The notes: a model not told the origin generated them from the sequence alone. A stretch of 64,000 nucleotides of DNA from Corticium candelabrum (GCF_963422355.1 NC_085100.1:2343710-2407709), one strand, 5' to 3'. Positions 11,747 to 48,783 are shown, counted from the stretch's first letter. Numbers and translations: made by a program.

Positions 11747-12266
11747 TAATTTAGAATACTGAACTTGCGACATAATCTTAGTCGCTCCTCGCTAACACTG
11801 ATGACTCTAATATCGGAAAACTCTGAATATCGAGCAACTCGATGACCTCGAATATTTGTGCATGCAGAACGGTGTACTACTACCTCTAAACCGGAAGCAC
11901 ACGCTAATGAACGACTGGCAAAAGTCCATTTTGAAAAGTTGTACGACTAGTCATTCCTTTTGTCTGGGGCCACAATGTTTGGGCCTCTGGCCACAATATT
12001 GCCTGCATCACCATGGAAATGGCAACCCTGGGCCCACACTGTTAGCACGCATACACAGGCAGGGTAAGGTCTGGCTAAGCGAGGCTACACAACATCATTA
12101 CAGCAATTTCAAAATATCTTGAAAGCAATAGCAAACTTAACCAATTTGCAAGCACTTTCATACTTACTCTTAGCCAAAAGTAAAGCACCTTACTTTTACT
12201 TATATTCTGTGTCAGTATTTATCCAGCAAGACACAGAATCTTTCGATGACCAGTGTCGTTGAATTC

Positions 12267-12269
<3 letters not shown>

Positions 12270-12357
<88 letters not shown>
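12270..12357. repeat. (CA)n microsatellite
   Basis: About 88 bases of CA repeats abutting the left arm of the large foldback element. Confidence 0.95.
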
Positions 12358-12359
<2 letters not shown>

Positions 12360-12360
12360 T

Positions 12361-14105
12361 GCCCGTTTTAATCACTCCAATTTTTGCATTTCAATGCCGT
12401 TAAAAATTGCAAATGTTTTAATGTACATTGAATTTTTTACAAACCGTAAAGCAAAAATTTGCAATTTTGGTTGAGCAGTGATTCTATTGTTTGATAAAGA
12501 CGTTGTTCAACTGTTGGAAATCTATCTTATTGTCAATTGTTAGATTTTGATGTTTACACAAATTGAAAATTGCAACAGTGGCAGTGGTACCATTTGATCA
12601 TTCTAATTCTGTAACCTAACATCTTGCTCAACATCCCAGCCAACATATGAAGTGAGAAAATTTGCTGACGCCACTCCAGTGTACTATAAGTACCAGCTGT
12701 AGGTGCTAATTGTATTAATAAAGTTTGATGAGCAATCACTGATAATTGCCCAGGTCGGTTAGTCTATCTATCAAGAACACTGATCGTCATTGTCAGGTAC
12801 GTCTAGCCTTCTAGCTATATAGGCAATTGTTTGTTTCGTAAATTCATAAATTGTTCGTACGTTACTTTCTTTGCCCTACCATAAAGCTGCATGGTCATGA
12901 ACAGTGTGTTTGAAGACATCCTAAGACAACTTTATTAATACAATTTAAATTAGCAACTACAGTCTGTACTTATACTACATCTGCAGTGTGAAACAGTTCA
13001 GGCAACAGGGCTCGAAAAATAGGTCATCAAGTTGTCATTTATCGAGTTAAATTTTACAACTGACGACTAACGTTCTAGTCTAGGTCGTCAAGCGACGACT
13101 AGAGCAGACCAAGGCTAGTTTGTAATGGCTTTTTCGCTATGCAGGCGGATAACTGTTCTGTACTGAAACATGCGTCGCTTTGACGCTCACATTGGGACAT
13201 TTGTCGTACTATGACATGTACGCGTACTACTGTACCAGCAGCGTACGTTGACAAACTGCTCATATCCTGGATAATGAAACTGGGGGAGCAAGAGCCATCT
13301 CAGGATTCCGACAAAGTAAAGGCATGAAGTTTGTGACCAGGGAACAGGTGAGGAAGTGGAGACGATGGTAAATCCTGTAGATCGAAATAGTAGATATGAG
13401 TTTAGTAGCAAGAAACTTACAAATTTGTGGAAGTCTGGTTGAAACCCCGCCTTGTTTTCACAAAGAGAGGTGGTACATTTAATCGCTAATTCAATTAGCT
13501 ATCACTATTGTCTTCCTTGCCTCATGTCTATCTCCGTAAAATGTAACACGTCGTATCCATTGGCTGAACGGTAATGTGGTGGATTCTTTCAGTTGCATGC
13601 CATTGTGGGAATACCACGCTGTATGCTTGCACTGCACTGAATTCTAGAAGGCCGTATACAAATGTCGGCATACCACTAAACACCATGATTGATATCAACA
13701 TAACGTCCTAGACTAAAAATTTAAGACCTAAACTTTTGGAAACAAGTCAAATTATGACAACCAGTTGGACCGATTTTTTGAGCCCTGAGGCAACCGCAGC
13801 TCGGCAAATTTTTCTCACTTTATATGTAGACCGAGATGTTGAGCAAAGATGTTAGCTTACAAAATTAGAATGATCAAATGGTACCACTGCCACTGTTGCA
13901 ATTTTTAATTTGTGTAAACATTAAGGTCTGACAATTGACAATAAAATAGATTTCCAACAGTTGAACAACGTCCTTATCAAAACAATAGAATTACTGCTCA
14001 AATTTTTGCTTTATGGTTTGCAAAAAATCAAACATACACTAAAATATGAGACATTTGCAATTTTTAACAGCATTGAAATGCCAAAATTGGGATGATCAAA
14101 AGGGG
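12361..14105. mobile_element. Large foldback element, arms of about 300 bases
   Basis: The left arm, about 12361-12670, and the right arm, about 13801-14105, are reverse complements of one another along nearly their whole length with scattered mismatches; matching landmarks include TTAAAAATTGCAAATG, CAACTGTTGGAAATCTAT and the GGTACCA block near 12587 and 13880. Each outer end lies directly against a (CA)n tract. The loop contains a second element at 13006-13787. No transposase frame is visible, so this is a non-autonomous foldback. Confidence 0.85.
13006..13787. mobile_element. Non-autonomous DNA element nested in the foldback loop
   Basis: The ends CAGGGCTCGAAAAATAGG at 13006 and its inverted counterpart finishing GAGCCCTG at 13787 extend as weaker inverted repeats for about 45 bases. 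Both sides carry the direct repeat AGGCAA (13000-13005, 13788-13793), which looks like a 6-base target duplication. No coding region is recognised in its 782 bases. The superfamily is uncertain. Confidence 0.75.
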
Positions 14106-14139
14106 CACACACACACACACACAAAATGTTGGACAAATG

Positions 14140-14545
14140 TTAAGTCTTTCGACGTCGACCTTGAGGTCAGTTGCGGAAATATCTCCCCTGCCTCAGACAG
14201 GCCTCCATGTGCTACGTGGAGTCTTGGGGCCAATGCTACAATCCACCTGGAGCTTGCCAGAGTCATTCAGGGGCACTGACAATGGCGCAGCTCTGGGACA
14301 GGACACCAAGGCCCACAGTACCGTCTGCTGCATGATGTTGCTGCCAAGCCAGCGGTCATGTCCACCCCAGTCAATGACCAGGTACTCATTTATGCTCCTG
14401 AGTCGAGAGAAGCAAGTGTGGGTGAGTTTCTTGCTCAAGGAAACTGCAACAACCAGGATTGAACCTTCAACCCTCATCACGGAATACAAGATCCCAGATG
14501 TCATCACCAACGCTCTACCATCTGCTCCACTGCTCCCCCCACACA
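14140..14545 (-). repeat. tRNA-derived SINE, copy 1
   Basis: Read on the minus strand, a 5' region with TGGTAGAGCG and the B-box-like GGTTCAATCC is followed by TTGCTCAAG...GGAGCATAAATGAGTACCTGG and GACTGGGGTGG. The same core and 3' region (CAAGCTCCAGG, then TAGCAT and GGCCC) recur in the copy at 20881-21280. Pol III boxes plus the shared body identify a SINE family. Confidence 0.75.
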
Positions 14546-14798
14546 CACACCCAACCCAGCGAAATATTTGCATATTCAAGATATAAATTGTAAGTGTAGA
14601 GTACATTAAAATCAATACATTGACACTCGCCACATGATATCTGTCCGACCACAAGTCAAGAAAAACAACAAATTTTGTAAATATTTCCAAACTAATGACC
14701 TATTTTGTGTTGTCACCAAAGTATCTACATAATGATAATAATAATATTATAATATGTTTGCATATAACTAGAGTGCAAACCCTCCGTTTCACTCACAA

Positions 14799-32690
<17,892 letters not shown>

Positions 32691-32898
32691 TTTCCCGAGA
32701 TGTCAATATCAATGTCTGTCACATGACCTGTTTGATGACGTCACATATTATGAATAACAAAGTTCACCATAAAGTTGGAAATTGTAAAGTCTACTGTACT
32801 GTAGACTGTATCTTCGCAATTTTTTTTCTCGCGCATCAGCAGTGTGAAAATCCGAGGCTACACTTTAATATATTAGCAAATTAATTAGTTTATGTATT
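32691..32898. promoter_or_regulatory. Short shared upstream region between NEDD4 and an intronless gene
   Basis: Only 208 bases separate the NEDD4 start codon (32690, minus) from the ATG at 32899 (plus). Any promoter for both genes must lie here or inside their 5' ends, which suggests a bidirectional promoter. No TATA box in a convincing position was noted. Confidence 0.5.
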
Positions 32899-33906
32899 AT
32901 GATGCCGGTGGGAACTAGGAGCGAGCCACTCGATCTAAAAGACATACGGAAAGAGCAGAGACGATGTGCGGCATTGCTAGGGTACAACAAAACGTGGAGA
33001 TTAACATCAACCTCAAGAGTGTCAAACAAGGCGTGTAAGCAAGCACGCTACTACGACACGAAACGAACAGTCGTCCCGTTAAACAGCCCCACGACACCTT
33101 ACCTAAGAGAACAATCGTCGGGGCGACTTCAACACTTCACGTTTGCTCGCGATTCCGACATATTCGGAATAGGCGACGCATGCAGACAAGAAAGTGTGAA
33201 TTCCAAACAACGCGTGAAATGCACGTTCTACGACACTTCCAGGAAGGTGTTAGAGAAAGTGCGACTAGAGAAAAGAAAAGCGCGTACGGATGTCAATAGC
33301 AACGGACAAGCCAATGATGAGACATTGAATGGTAAAGAGAAGAAGTTGCGGAGACATGTGTCCATTGTCTCTATTGCTGATGTACAGACGTTGGGTGGTG
33401 GACCAGGAGAGAGCAGAAGGGAGTTGAGAAGTATGAGTAGACGGGATACTGTTCCTGGCATTCGTGACTTGGCTCTTCGACTTGAGCCTGTGTCACGTTC
33501 AGGAGGAAACTGTGATGATGGAGACGTCGAGTTGCATGATTCTGGGTTTTATGAACAGCGGTATGTTTCACTGAAAGAAGAATGTGAAATGACTGATGTG
33601 GTCGGTGTGCTTAGTGAGTCCAGCAGAAGGATGGCTCGTTCACCGTTCAACTTATCACCAACTTCCAAGGACGCCACACCAGAGAACTACTTAGAACAAC
33701 ATATCTTGCCCAAACTAGATAGTTTACCAAAAATAGGTGGCGTGTCGTCTCTGATTAGAAAGAGAAGTCAATCTACCTTACAAAGAGAGTCGTTCGACAA
33801 AGCCCTAGTGCAAGCCAGACGAAGACTGATAAAGAATGGCTACTTCCCTGGAGTCTACACGACATGTGAGTTCACATTCTCTTACTACAACAAGCTCACC
33901 AACTGA
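32899..33906 (+). CDS. Intronless 335-residue protein of unknown function
   Basis: A single open frame runs from ATG at 32899 (a second ATG is the next codon) to TGA at 33906. It is rich in Arg, Ser and Glu with basic stretches (KVRLEKRKAR, EKKLRRHVSI) and a compact C-terminal part (PENYLEQHILPKLDSLPKIG, QARRRLIKNGYFPGVYTT). There is no signal peptide, membrane segment or recognised catalytic motif. Much of the protein looks disordered. AATAAA at 33951 and a second AATAAA at 33982 lie 45-76 bases after the stop, supporting a real transcript. It is divergent from NEDD4. I do not recognise the family. The lack of introns beside heavily spliced neighbours may mean retrocopy origin, but this is speculation. 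Confidence 0.7.
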   Translation: MMPVGTRSEPLDLKDIRKEQRRCAALLGYNKTWRLTSTSRVSNKACKQARYYDTKRTVVPLNSPTTPYLREQSSGRLQHFTFARDSDIFGIGDACRQESVNSKQRVKCTFYDTSRKVLEKVRLEKRKARTDVNSNGQANDETLNGKEKKLRRHVSIVSIADVQTLGGGPGESRRELRSMSRRDTVPGIRDLALRLEPVSRSGGNCDDGDVELHDSGFYEQRYVSLKEECEMTDVVGVLSESSRRMARSPFNLSPTSKDATPENYLEQHILPKLDSLPKIGGVSSLIRKRSQSTLQRESFDKALVQARRRLIKNGYFPGVYTTCEFTFSYYNKLTN

Positions 33907-34069
33907 CACCCTTTGACAACTAATCCAAGAAGGCAAAGACAAAGGTAACTAATAAATTATCAATTAAACAATTGATATTGTAATAAACTTTACAAACATA
34001 AAATATTTGTTTAGTATAGATAAATTTGTACTACACTAGTACTTACTGTGTCTTTACTATAGTGTCTAA

Positions 34070-34216
34070 AGGGCGTTGGAAGCAAATGTAAAGTGTATGG
34101 CTAGCATAGTGCTAAGTAGGCATGTTTATAGATTAGCGCAGTACCCCCTTCTTCATGACAAGGTAAAGTGGTATGGCCTAGCGTGTGCTAGGTAGGCGTG
34201 TTTATAGATTAGCGCA
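34070..34216. repeat. Two diverged tandem copies of an approximately 80-base unit
   Basis: The phrase GTAGGCATGTTTATAGATTA with preceding TAAAGTGTATGGCTAGC occurs twice, at about 34090-34141 and 34164-34216, with several substitutions. Confidence 0.65.
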
Positions 34217-34835
34217 CACTCTCTCTACCGCTGCCATATTCTCGCATGGCTAGTCTTCTTGTGCGTGGACTGCACGATGCTGAGCGTATGTACACACAGC
34301 AATTACTACATTTCTAGTAACCCCTAAAAATTTATCTGTACAGACTGCCAACGTAACTAAAATATATTAGTTATTTAATCAGTTAGCCCTAAACCGGAAG
34401 TACTCGGTAATGGGCAAATGACAAAAGTCTATTTTCCCAACACCTCTGCTATCAATGACTTTCCAGTGGTGGATCCAGATGGCGACAAGGGGCACTAGGG
34501 GGCACTGGGGGCATGGGATGACCGGAAATGTCACATGTCGTAGGAAGCACCATGTGTGAGGGTCACCTCAATGACTTCAATGGACTTGATCATGCTGTAT
34601 ATCAATAAGGCTACTCCACTGGACTTTGGCTATATAGTTTACCGTTATGCTGCAAAACAGCCGAAAAGAATTCTACTAGCAAATCCGCTTGAAGACTCAG
34701 AAACTACAGATAGTTATAAGTTGCCCACTTTCAGTTTCTATTTATCATGTCAGACTTGGTATACATCTAGTAAGCATCCAAAACATCTATACATGTCGAC
34801 GGAGAACTCTGGCTCCGTTTGTGTGTCCAGCAGGT

Positions 34836-35145
34836 TGTGCCCCCTTCAGTCAGGTTGTGCCCTCTTTAGCCAGGTTGTGCCCCCTTCAGTCTTGTTGTGC
34901 CCCCTTCAGTCAGGTTGTGCCCCCTTCAGTCAGGTTGTGCCCCCTTCAGTCAGGTTGTGCCCCCTTCAGTCAGGTTGTGCCCCCTTCAGTCAGGTTGTGC
35001 CCCCTTCAGTCAGGTTGTGCCCCTGTAGTCAGGTTGTACCCCTGTGGTCAGGTTGTGCCCCTGTAGTCAGGTTGTGCCCCCTTCAGTCAGATCGTTGCCC
35101 CTTCAGTGAGGTTGTGCCCCACTTCAGTCAAGTTCTTCAAACCGT
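34836..35145. repeat. 20-base minisatellite
   Basis: About 15 head-to-tail copies of GTCAGGTTGTGCCCCCTTCA and close variants. Its translation in frame gives a repetitive Pro/Cys/Ser sequence that I treat as a by-product. Confidence 0.95.
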
Positions 35146-35159
35146 GCCTGCTTTCAGTG

Positions 35160-36132
35160 ATTAAGTAGAAATCATATCTACTCGGCTCTCTTCCTTTCAC
35201 GTGTGCTTCGTGTATGTGTGTGATTCTTGATCGCAGTGTCACCGATTTTGTCTGCCCAAGGGCATCACGTGAGTCTCAAAGTGAGGGAGGGGTTCATAAA
35301 TACAGCTGAACATGTTACGTCATAGAGAACATTATATATTAATTAATTAAAAATTAATTCAACAAAAATATGGGTCTAATATAGATTTTCAGTAATTACA
35401 TGGTCAGCGACAGCTAATTGTAAGAAATTGTGTTACGCGAGCTGTCTTTCACAGAGAGCAGCAAATTGTAATACAAGATCATTCACACTACTTTTGGTAT
35501 TTAGTTGTCAATAGGATGAGAAATCTGGTTTGCTACCTCGAGGAACCGCTGGCAGTGCCAGGTGTATGTCTTTACTCTCATAGCTTAGGCATAACATGTC
35601 AAAACTAAGATGTTTTAGACTGCTTGATTCTCAGACAACCCGAGATTAAATAGAATAATAATTTTAATGAACTATGGACTCGAAAATTGGTGAGCCTACC
35701 CTAGCCCTTAGTATGTGACTCCACCCAATTTGTGTTGGACCCACAGACACAACAAAGCCCACAAAATAAATAAATAATAAGTAAATATATAAATAAATAA
35801 ATAAATTTAATAATTTTATTTATTTATTTATTATTATTTATTTATTATTATTTATTTATTATTATTTATTTTTTATTATTTATTTATTATTTATTTATTT
35901 ACTTATTTCTTTCTATTTATTTATTTAAATATTAACTAAATAAAGGAATAAATTTAATAATTAAAAATAAATAAATATTTAATAATTAAAAAATAATTAA
36001 CTTCCTAGATCGACCATTCATATGCCCAAGCCATCAGACATTCCTTGCCTAAGGCATTCCAATGCACCCGAAATGAAAGCACTAAAAGATTGACTTTCAA
36101 CAGTCTTGTATAATCTGCACACGAACCACGCG

Positions 36133-36185
<53 letters not shown>

Positions 36186-36597
36186 GGACTACACGAAATC
36201 AACCTACAAACCTACCCTCCACATTTCCCCGCAACAATCATTGGCAACGACAACACGAAATCAATTTACCTTTTTTATTTCTACCCAATCTAAACCATAG
36301 AGAGTAGCACGTTACGCTTACAAAAAAGCAATGACCGTCCGGCAAATAGCTATTACAAAGTGCTTTCAAATAGAACTATTCAATGCAGTCAAGACAACTA
36401 TACACATGTTAACACTGAGTCTCCTCTCCTAGCTAGGTGTTCCAATTCATATATACATGTGCACACCACCGAGCTCTGAACGGCCGTAGCAGCTCGAGAA
36501 AACACACGAAAATGTGACAAGGCGGATCTCCAGTCTCTCTCTCTCTCTGTTTCTCTAATTATTTCACAAACGCTTAGATAGTACACTAAATCGAGCA
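35160..36597. other. Spacer downstream of CRTC, AT-rich
   Basis: No gene is recognised. About 35765-36000 is a long run of AAATAAAT/ATTTATTT low-complexity sequence, and 36137-36181 is a (CA)n tract. The 3' untranslated region of CRTC must lie at the right-hand end. Confidence 0.6.
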
Positions 36598-42521
<5,924 letters not shown>

Positions 42522-43546
42522 GTTTGTTTTTGATGTCACACCTTCTGCGCAATGCGCAAACACGCGTCGAGCGGTGACCTGCTGTTGTCGTGCGGACGAG
42601 CCGTTTCGACGCCTTACAGCGGGAGTACAAACACAAGCGTCCGCAGAAACGGATGCGACGCCTTGTAGTAGACCTGAGGTACTGTACGACACTGTGACTA
42701 CCTTGTAGCTATGTCGCTGGCACGCATGCGTACGCCTGCACTGCACACGTGCAATCTGTATTCAAATCGAATCTTGTGTAGAACGCCACAGCTGTACGGC
42801 AAAGCGCTAAGGCAACGTCAAGCTAAATAATTTAGTCACGTTAGATTCCACACACAGAGATGACGACCCCACATTAATATCAATCACTAGAAACACAAAA
42901 AGAAAATATTAATACATTAATCTCTAGCAGCCACTAGACGGATATTTCTCTTACTATCTCCGCTCGCCACGGTCATTACCGCGGAACCTCGTGGTCAAAC
43001 TTTCTCTTGACAATTGGGATATTGCCCAAGATGAGTTGCCAGTCAGTCATGAAGATGACAGCTGCACCACTCACAGAGAGCCACGTGACAGCAGTTGGTA
43101 TCCTAACACCGTAGTGACAATCAGCAGCTACCGGATACCACGGCTACCAAGTCATAATAAGGATATCTAGTCGTGTCTGCATTATGTCTGCATCATGTAC
43201 ATGGATATTAGCTTATGCTGTTATGAGGACTCTGATTGGCCAATTACAAGCCCATCACATGTTAATCCATGTAGTGCCCTGGAACTTGTACAAACAAAAA
43301 ACTACAAATACGTCTATCCTGGTCGTAATTGGGTTATCATAACTAAATAAGAGGCAATTTCCCTCTATTCTACCGAGTATACTACATACATGACCAACAC
43401 TAACAACATAGTACCTTAGGTGTCCACTAGAAAAATTTATGACAATAACAGCAACTATTGGAACAACCTATATATATAATGCTTACTAAGTTAATGATGC
43501 CATATCTTGTAATTAGGTGCTGTTACACACATACACACACACATGG

Positions 43547-43627
<81 letters not shown>

Positions 43628-45470
43628 TACACAACACAATGCACTCAAGATGTACAGAACATCTTGAAGTTACACAATAATGTTTTAGCACATGGCACCA
43701 TAAACAATACTCACTAAATGTTTAGTAATTCCCTTCAGACAAAACAAAACAAGGAACATGAATGAAAAACATGGTAACTGTTATACAGGAGAAATCCCCC
43801 CTTGTAATATTCACATACCTCCAGTAGTCCACTGAACTAGCTAAACCGCACAGACTGAACCCACATAATCTGAAAATGAGACTGCCATCACTTTCATTCA
43901 TTACTGTATAGCACAGAATCCTCAAATGGGCACCTACAAATTTCTTTGCTATTTCCAATCATGGCAAACAAAAAATATATTAAAAATAGCAATAAAATCT
44001 ATTAGGTAAACATCTAGAGAAATCGTGTGTTAGACACTAAATTAAATATCTGGGTCTTGAGGTAACAATGAAAGTGATAGCTGATAGTCTCACTATGTGG
44101 ATTGAGTCTGTGTGGTTACTTGTGTGTTATTACACCTACTGCACCTGACCACACTCACCTCCTACACACCAGACTGCATGGTGGCTAGAGTAACATTGTA
44201 CTTCCGGTCTAAAACATGTAAAGACAAATGCCTACTGCCTAGAGTTGTTACCTAGTATGCACAAACGTGAAGAGTAGTGTGCACGTCACGTATGGGACTT
44301 CCTTGCTAACGCATGTCGCCAACTACCAATACCATAGCTAATGTACGTAACTTGATACAATATGTATTTATATAGACAATTTAGATTGTAAAAGCGATAC
44401 ACAAAGACATACAGAATTTATAACTATAGCTTTGGAAAAATTCGAAGTCTGACCAAATTTTCTAGAGTAGCTAGAGTGCAGTAACAAGTTACGAGTGAGG
44501 AAAATCAATTTTGAGTAGGAATGGTACAACTCTACAGTAACTAGAAAATTAAATTAACAGTTATAGTATTTATCTATCGTTACATTAATTATTATGTTTT
44601 ATGCATGTTACATATTGTCTAGATATAGCTATAATACGGTATACTAGAATACTAATAGATGTATTTCAGTATATATGTAAGACAGCACTCTGCGTATGTA
44701 GACGAGACTGGTTGGGGGAAGATAAATTTGCTCCACCCGGATAGAAGCTACTTTCAATGGCTTCGTAGCTTTCATTTAAAGCGACGCTCGATGGAGGCTC
44801 ACGCATTACTAGACCTAGACAAGGCAACTTCCTTCAAACTGTAACAATACTAATATGCCAAACTTTGGCCATAGATAGAACCGTTGCTAGTCACACAACA
44901 ACAGGCATAACCTTCGATTGTCATGTAAAGCTTACTATCAATGATACAAAAATTACATCGACAGTCAACATTTGGATGGTGCACGTGATGGCACCAGATG
45001 GGGATTCCTGCGAGAAATAGGCCCTAGAACGCATCCAGAATTTAGAACTCATTGTTTTTAAAGTTCAAAACATACACGTTCAAGTTTCAAGACTTGAGAT
45101 AAAAGATTTGGTTCACTAAGTTAGCACAGAGGTCCCATCAGCATTACAGACTGTCACTGTCACGTGACCACTAGCAAGACCAGAAATTCTAGTTGTACAG
45201 TACATCTAATTATGATACACTCTAATGGCTGTTTCTACGACGCACGAATATGACAATGACAATTCATGCCAACTACACAACAAAACGTAAAAAGGCAATA
45301 AACAGACTAAACGTATTTCTACTCCTGTTCGTGATCTGTTCGACGGCACTCACCAATTTCTAACAGTCTGAGGAGTTATCCCGTAAAAGTTTAGAACAGC
45401 TCGTCTGACTGGAAACATGACGGCTACCTGAAAGAATCTTGAGCATGCGCATTAGACACTAGAAGTCTGG
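42522..45470. other. Intergenic region between divergent CRTC and cyclin Q
   Basis: This 2.9-kb spacer separates two start codons that point away from each other. It holds a (CA)n tract (about 43524-43624), a second copy of the dispersed repeat seen at 29800 (44708-44810, CGACGCTCGATGGAGGCTCA), and no recognisable exon. The 250 bases next to the CRTC start are comparatively CG-rich. Confidence 0.55.
43524..43624. repeat. (CA)n microsatellite
   Basis: About 100 bases of CA with isolated ATGGAC and CG interruptions. Confidence 0.95.
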
Positions 45471-45706
45471 ATGTCGCGAGAGAAAAAGAAACGTTTTGAA
45501 CTTACTCGATTTATTGCTGAGGCGGGTAAGTGAATTTGCATTGTAATCGGGGCGAAGATTGGTTCTATCATTTGATATAGGTCTGAAGCTCAAACTGCCT
45601 TGTGTGGCCATTGCAACTGCTACTACTCTGTATCATCGCTTTGGTTCGTCGTCTAGTGACGCTGATGAATACGATCAACATGTACGTTCGTCGCACGCAT
45701 GCGTTC

Positions 45707-45797
<91 letters not shown>

Positions 45798-48783
45798 TCT
45801 GTCTGTCTATCTGTAATGTACATTGAAACAAGTAGAGTGGGATGTGAGCATGGCTCACCCTTGGAGCAAAGACATCCTAAATAGAGCATCTGAAGAGGCA
45901 GGCTATGCAGCTGAGAGGCGTGAGATGAGAAAGAAAAGCAAATATGAAGCTCTGTCTGTTCAGGACGGCACAACACCTAACTTAGTTCCTCTGGTCTTTG
46001 AGCACTTTGGGTTCTGGGGACAGGAGGCTGATAACTTCCTGAACTCACTCTCAAAGAAATCAAAAGATTCGGAAGGCAGAAGTACTGAAGCCGACTTCAG
46101 GACGAGATGGCGTAGACAGATTTCTATAATTATCCAGAGAAGTAATGCTAGAGTTATATTAAAGAAGATAAGTAGATTGCACGTAGGTAAGACAGATGAT
46201 TTTTTCTTTGATATTGTAGGGTGCAAAGCTCTCGAGACACGAGGATCGAAGGCCAAACGAACACACACTTGTATTTGCATTACAACAGACTTTATAGTAG
46301 ATGTACTACCAGAAGAGGGAGGTGCTAATTTCTCTACAGACGTCCCCTTCTGAGGGTTACATGTCCTCATGTCCCGCTAAAACTAAAACAAAACACAAGT
46401 GTAGTGGACTAGGTGAAACATAAGAAAAACACATCAGCTAAGCAAATCTAAGTAACAGAAGAGTTCTAATCGGAATCTTGATACCGAGCTGGACGAATAC
46501 CCGCTGTAGTACGAACAGAATGAGGTCTATCCACAGCTGGAGTATGAGAAACATCTGTCTCTCGATCAGAATCAGTAGAAACAATTGGTACCGGATAAGA
46601 CGAGAAAGAAGTAGGAAGTTGGAGTTCTGAAGAGTTGTCCATTGATAGACAGACAGGCTGGAGTCGTTGAACATGTGCCTTGGTAACTTTGCCAGTGTCG
46701 ATATGAGAAATCTCATATAGTACCTCCGAAAGCTGGCGTAAAATTCGATATGGACCAACGTAAGTATTGCTGAGCTTTGGAGAAACACCAGGCTTATGGA
46801 CAGGAGAGTGAAGAAAAACAAGACTTCCAATATCAAAATGAACCGAATGATGTCGAGCATCATAGACACATTTTTGAGCCAGATCTGAAGAATCTTGATG
46901 AGCTTTGGCAGATTGATAAGCATCACTAATTTTTTGAGTGAGAGTCAGACCGTACTGATATGTATCCGTATCGAGATCACTTTGTGAACTAGCTAGGACA
47001 TCGGTAGGAAGACATGGATTACGGCCGTGGGCAAGGTAGAATGGAGTATTGCCAATAGAATCAATGAAGCTGGTACGATACGCAAAAGCAATGGCGTCCA
47101 GATAGTCATCCCAATCGGTTTGATGTATGTTGATGTACGTAGTCAAAGATGCGGCGATGTACCGATTGAGGCGCTCGACTTGTCCGTTTGTTTGTGGGTG
47201 GTATGCACTTGTAAAAATCTTCTGAATACCCAATCGTTCAGATAAACGGTGAAACATACCCGAAAGAAACTGAGATCCACGATCAGACAGTAGTTGAACA
47301 GGACAGCCATGACGCAAAATTATACAATTAACGAAGACATCTGCAACAGTAGAGGCTGTAGCATCGGGAATAGGAGCTAATTCAACCCAACGAGAGAAAC
47401 GATCCACCATGACGACCACATAACGATTTCCTTTCTCGGAGCGAGGTAATGGACCGAAGAGGTCAATGCTGACTACCTCGAATGGTCGCGAAGCACTGAA
47501 AAGCTGTAGTTGGCTGGAATGACGAGGCAGTGGCGGTTTCCGTTGTTGGCAAGCAAGGCAAGAACGAACAAATGCCTTGACATCACTACTGATTCCTTTC
47601 CAGTAGAATTGAGAACGGACGCGATGGTAAGTCTTTTTGTACCCAAGATGGCCAGACATTGGTAGCGTGTGTAGAGCAGTCATAACAGCAGAGCGACTGG
47701 CTGGCGGAAGAATGGGCACGTTATGATGGCGGCCATTCACGGTAGCTTCATGCATGAGTAGTCCCGTGTTGTTGTTTACAGAAATCTTTCCTGTATCTCG
47801 TAAGATTTCACAAACAGTAGGAGATGCTGAATGGCATTCTGGATGCTTGAGGAAGTCAAGGACATCACGAAGAAGAGGATCAGCTTCTTGTTGTTGACGA
47901 ATGTCATCTCGGGAAGGAATAGCTATAAGACCTTTCTGAAACCAAGTGACAATAGTTAAATCGGGCAGAGCACAATCTTGACAGCTTTGCAACTGTAATA
48001 ATGTGCGTCGAAATCGCAAACAATAGGCAGACACAGTTTCATGAGATCCCTGCTGAATAGACATCAATTTGTGCGTATAATACCTAACAGGATTCTTAGG
48101 ACCAAACTGATCCTGCAAAAATTGTTCAAAACCTTCCCAGGTAACTTCTTGGTCAGCAGTGGAAAGGAACACTCTGTACTCAGTACGAGCACGACAGGAG
48201 AGTGCGACTGCAGCATGACGGAGTGTTAGGGCCGGAGTCCATCCTTCTAGTTCAGCGACTGACCGAACATGAAACAACCAACTGTCGAGATCTTCACCAT
48301 CATCTCCCCAGTACTTGTCCAATTGAACGGAATGATGAGGACGAAACGAGGTATGAGGCGAGTCATCGCTAGAACCGTGACGGTGAGAAGATCTAGAGGC
48401 AAGTGAACTGGAAGTAGCATCATCAACATCAAGACGAATGGAACGTGATTTTCGGTCTTTACGAGGCATCACGGAGGATAGCTACTCAAACGAGCGGTTC
48501 TCCACCAATTGTAGGGTGCGAAGCTCTCGAGACACGAGGATCAAAGGCCAAAGGAACACACACTTGTATTTGCATTACAACAGACTTTATAGTAGATGTA
48601 CTACCACAAGTGGGAGGTGCTAATTTCTCTACAATATAGACATTCAACACTATGTTCATTAGGATAATACTGTAGCTATGACTTCAGACATTTCAGTAGT
48701 TTTTGCTAATGCTTAGGATACTTTACTTCTGCGATTAACTGTTACATTTACAGTTTGGGAGAGAATAAAACAATCTGTCTGTC

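Noticed and set aside
46438-46926. 162-residue minus-strand frame within the gypsy element
   Set aside because: It is a shifted-frame shadow of the integrase C-terminal region.
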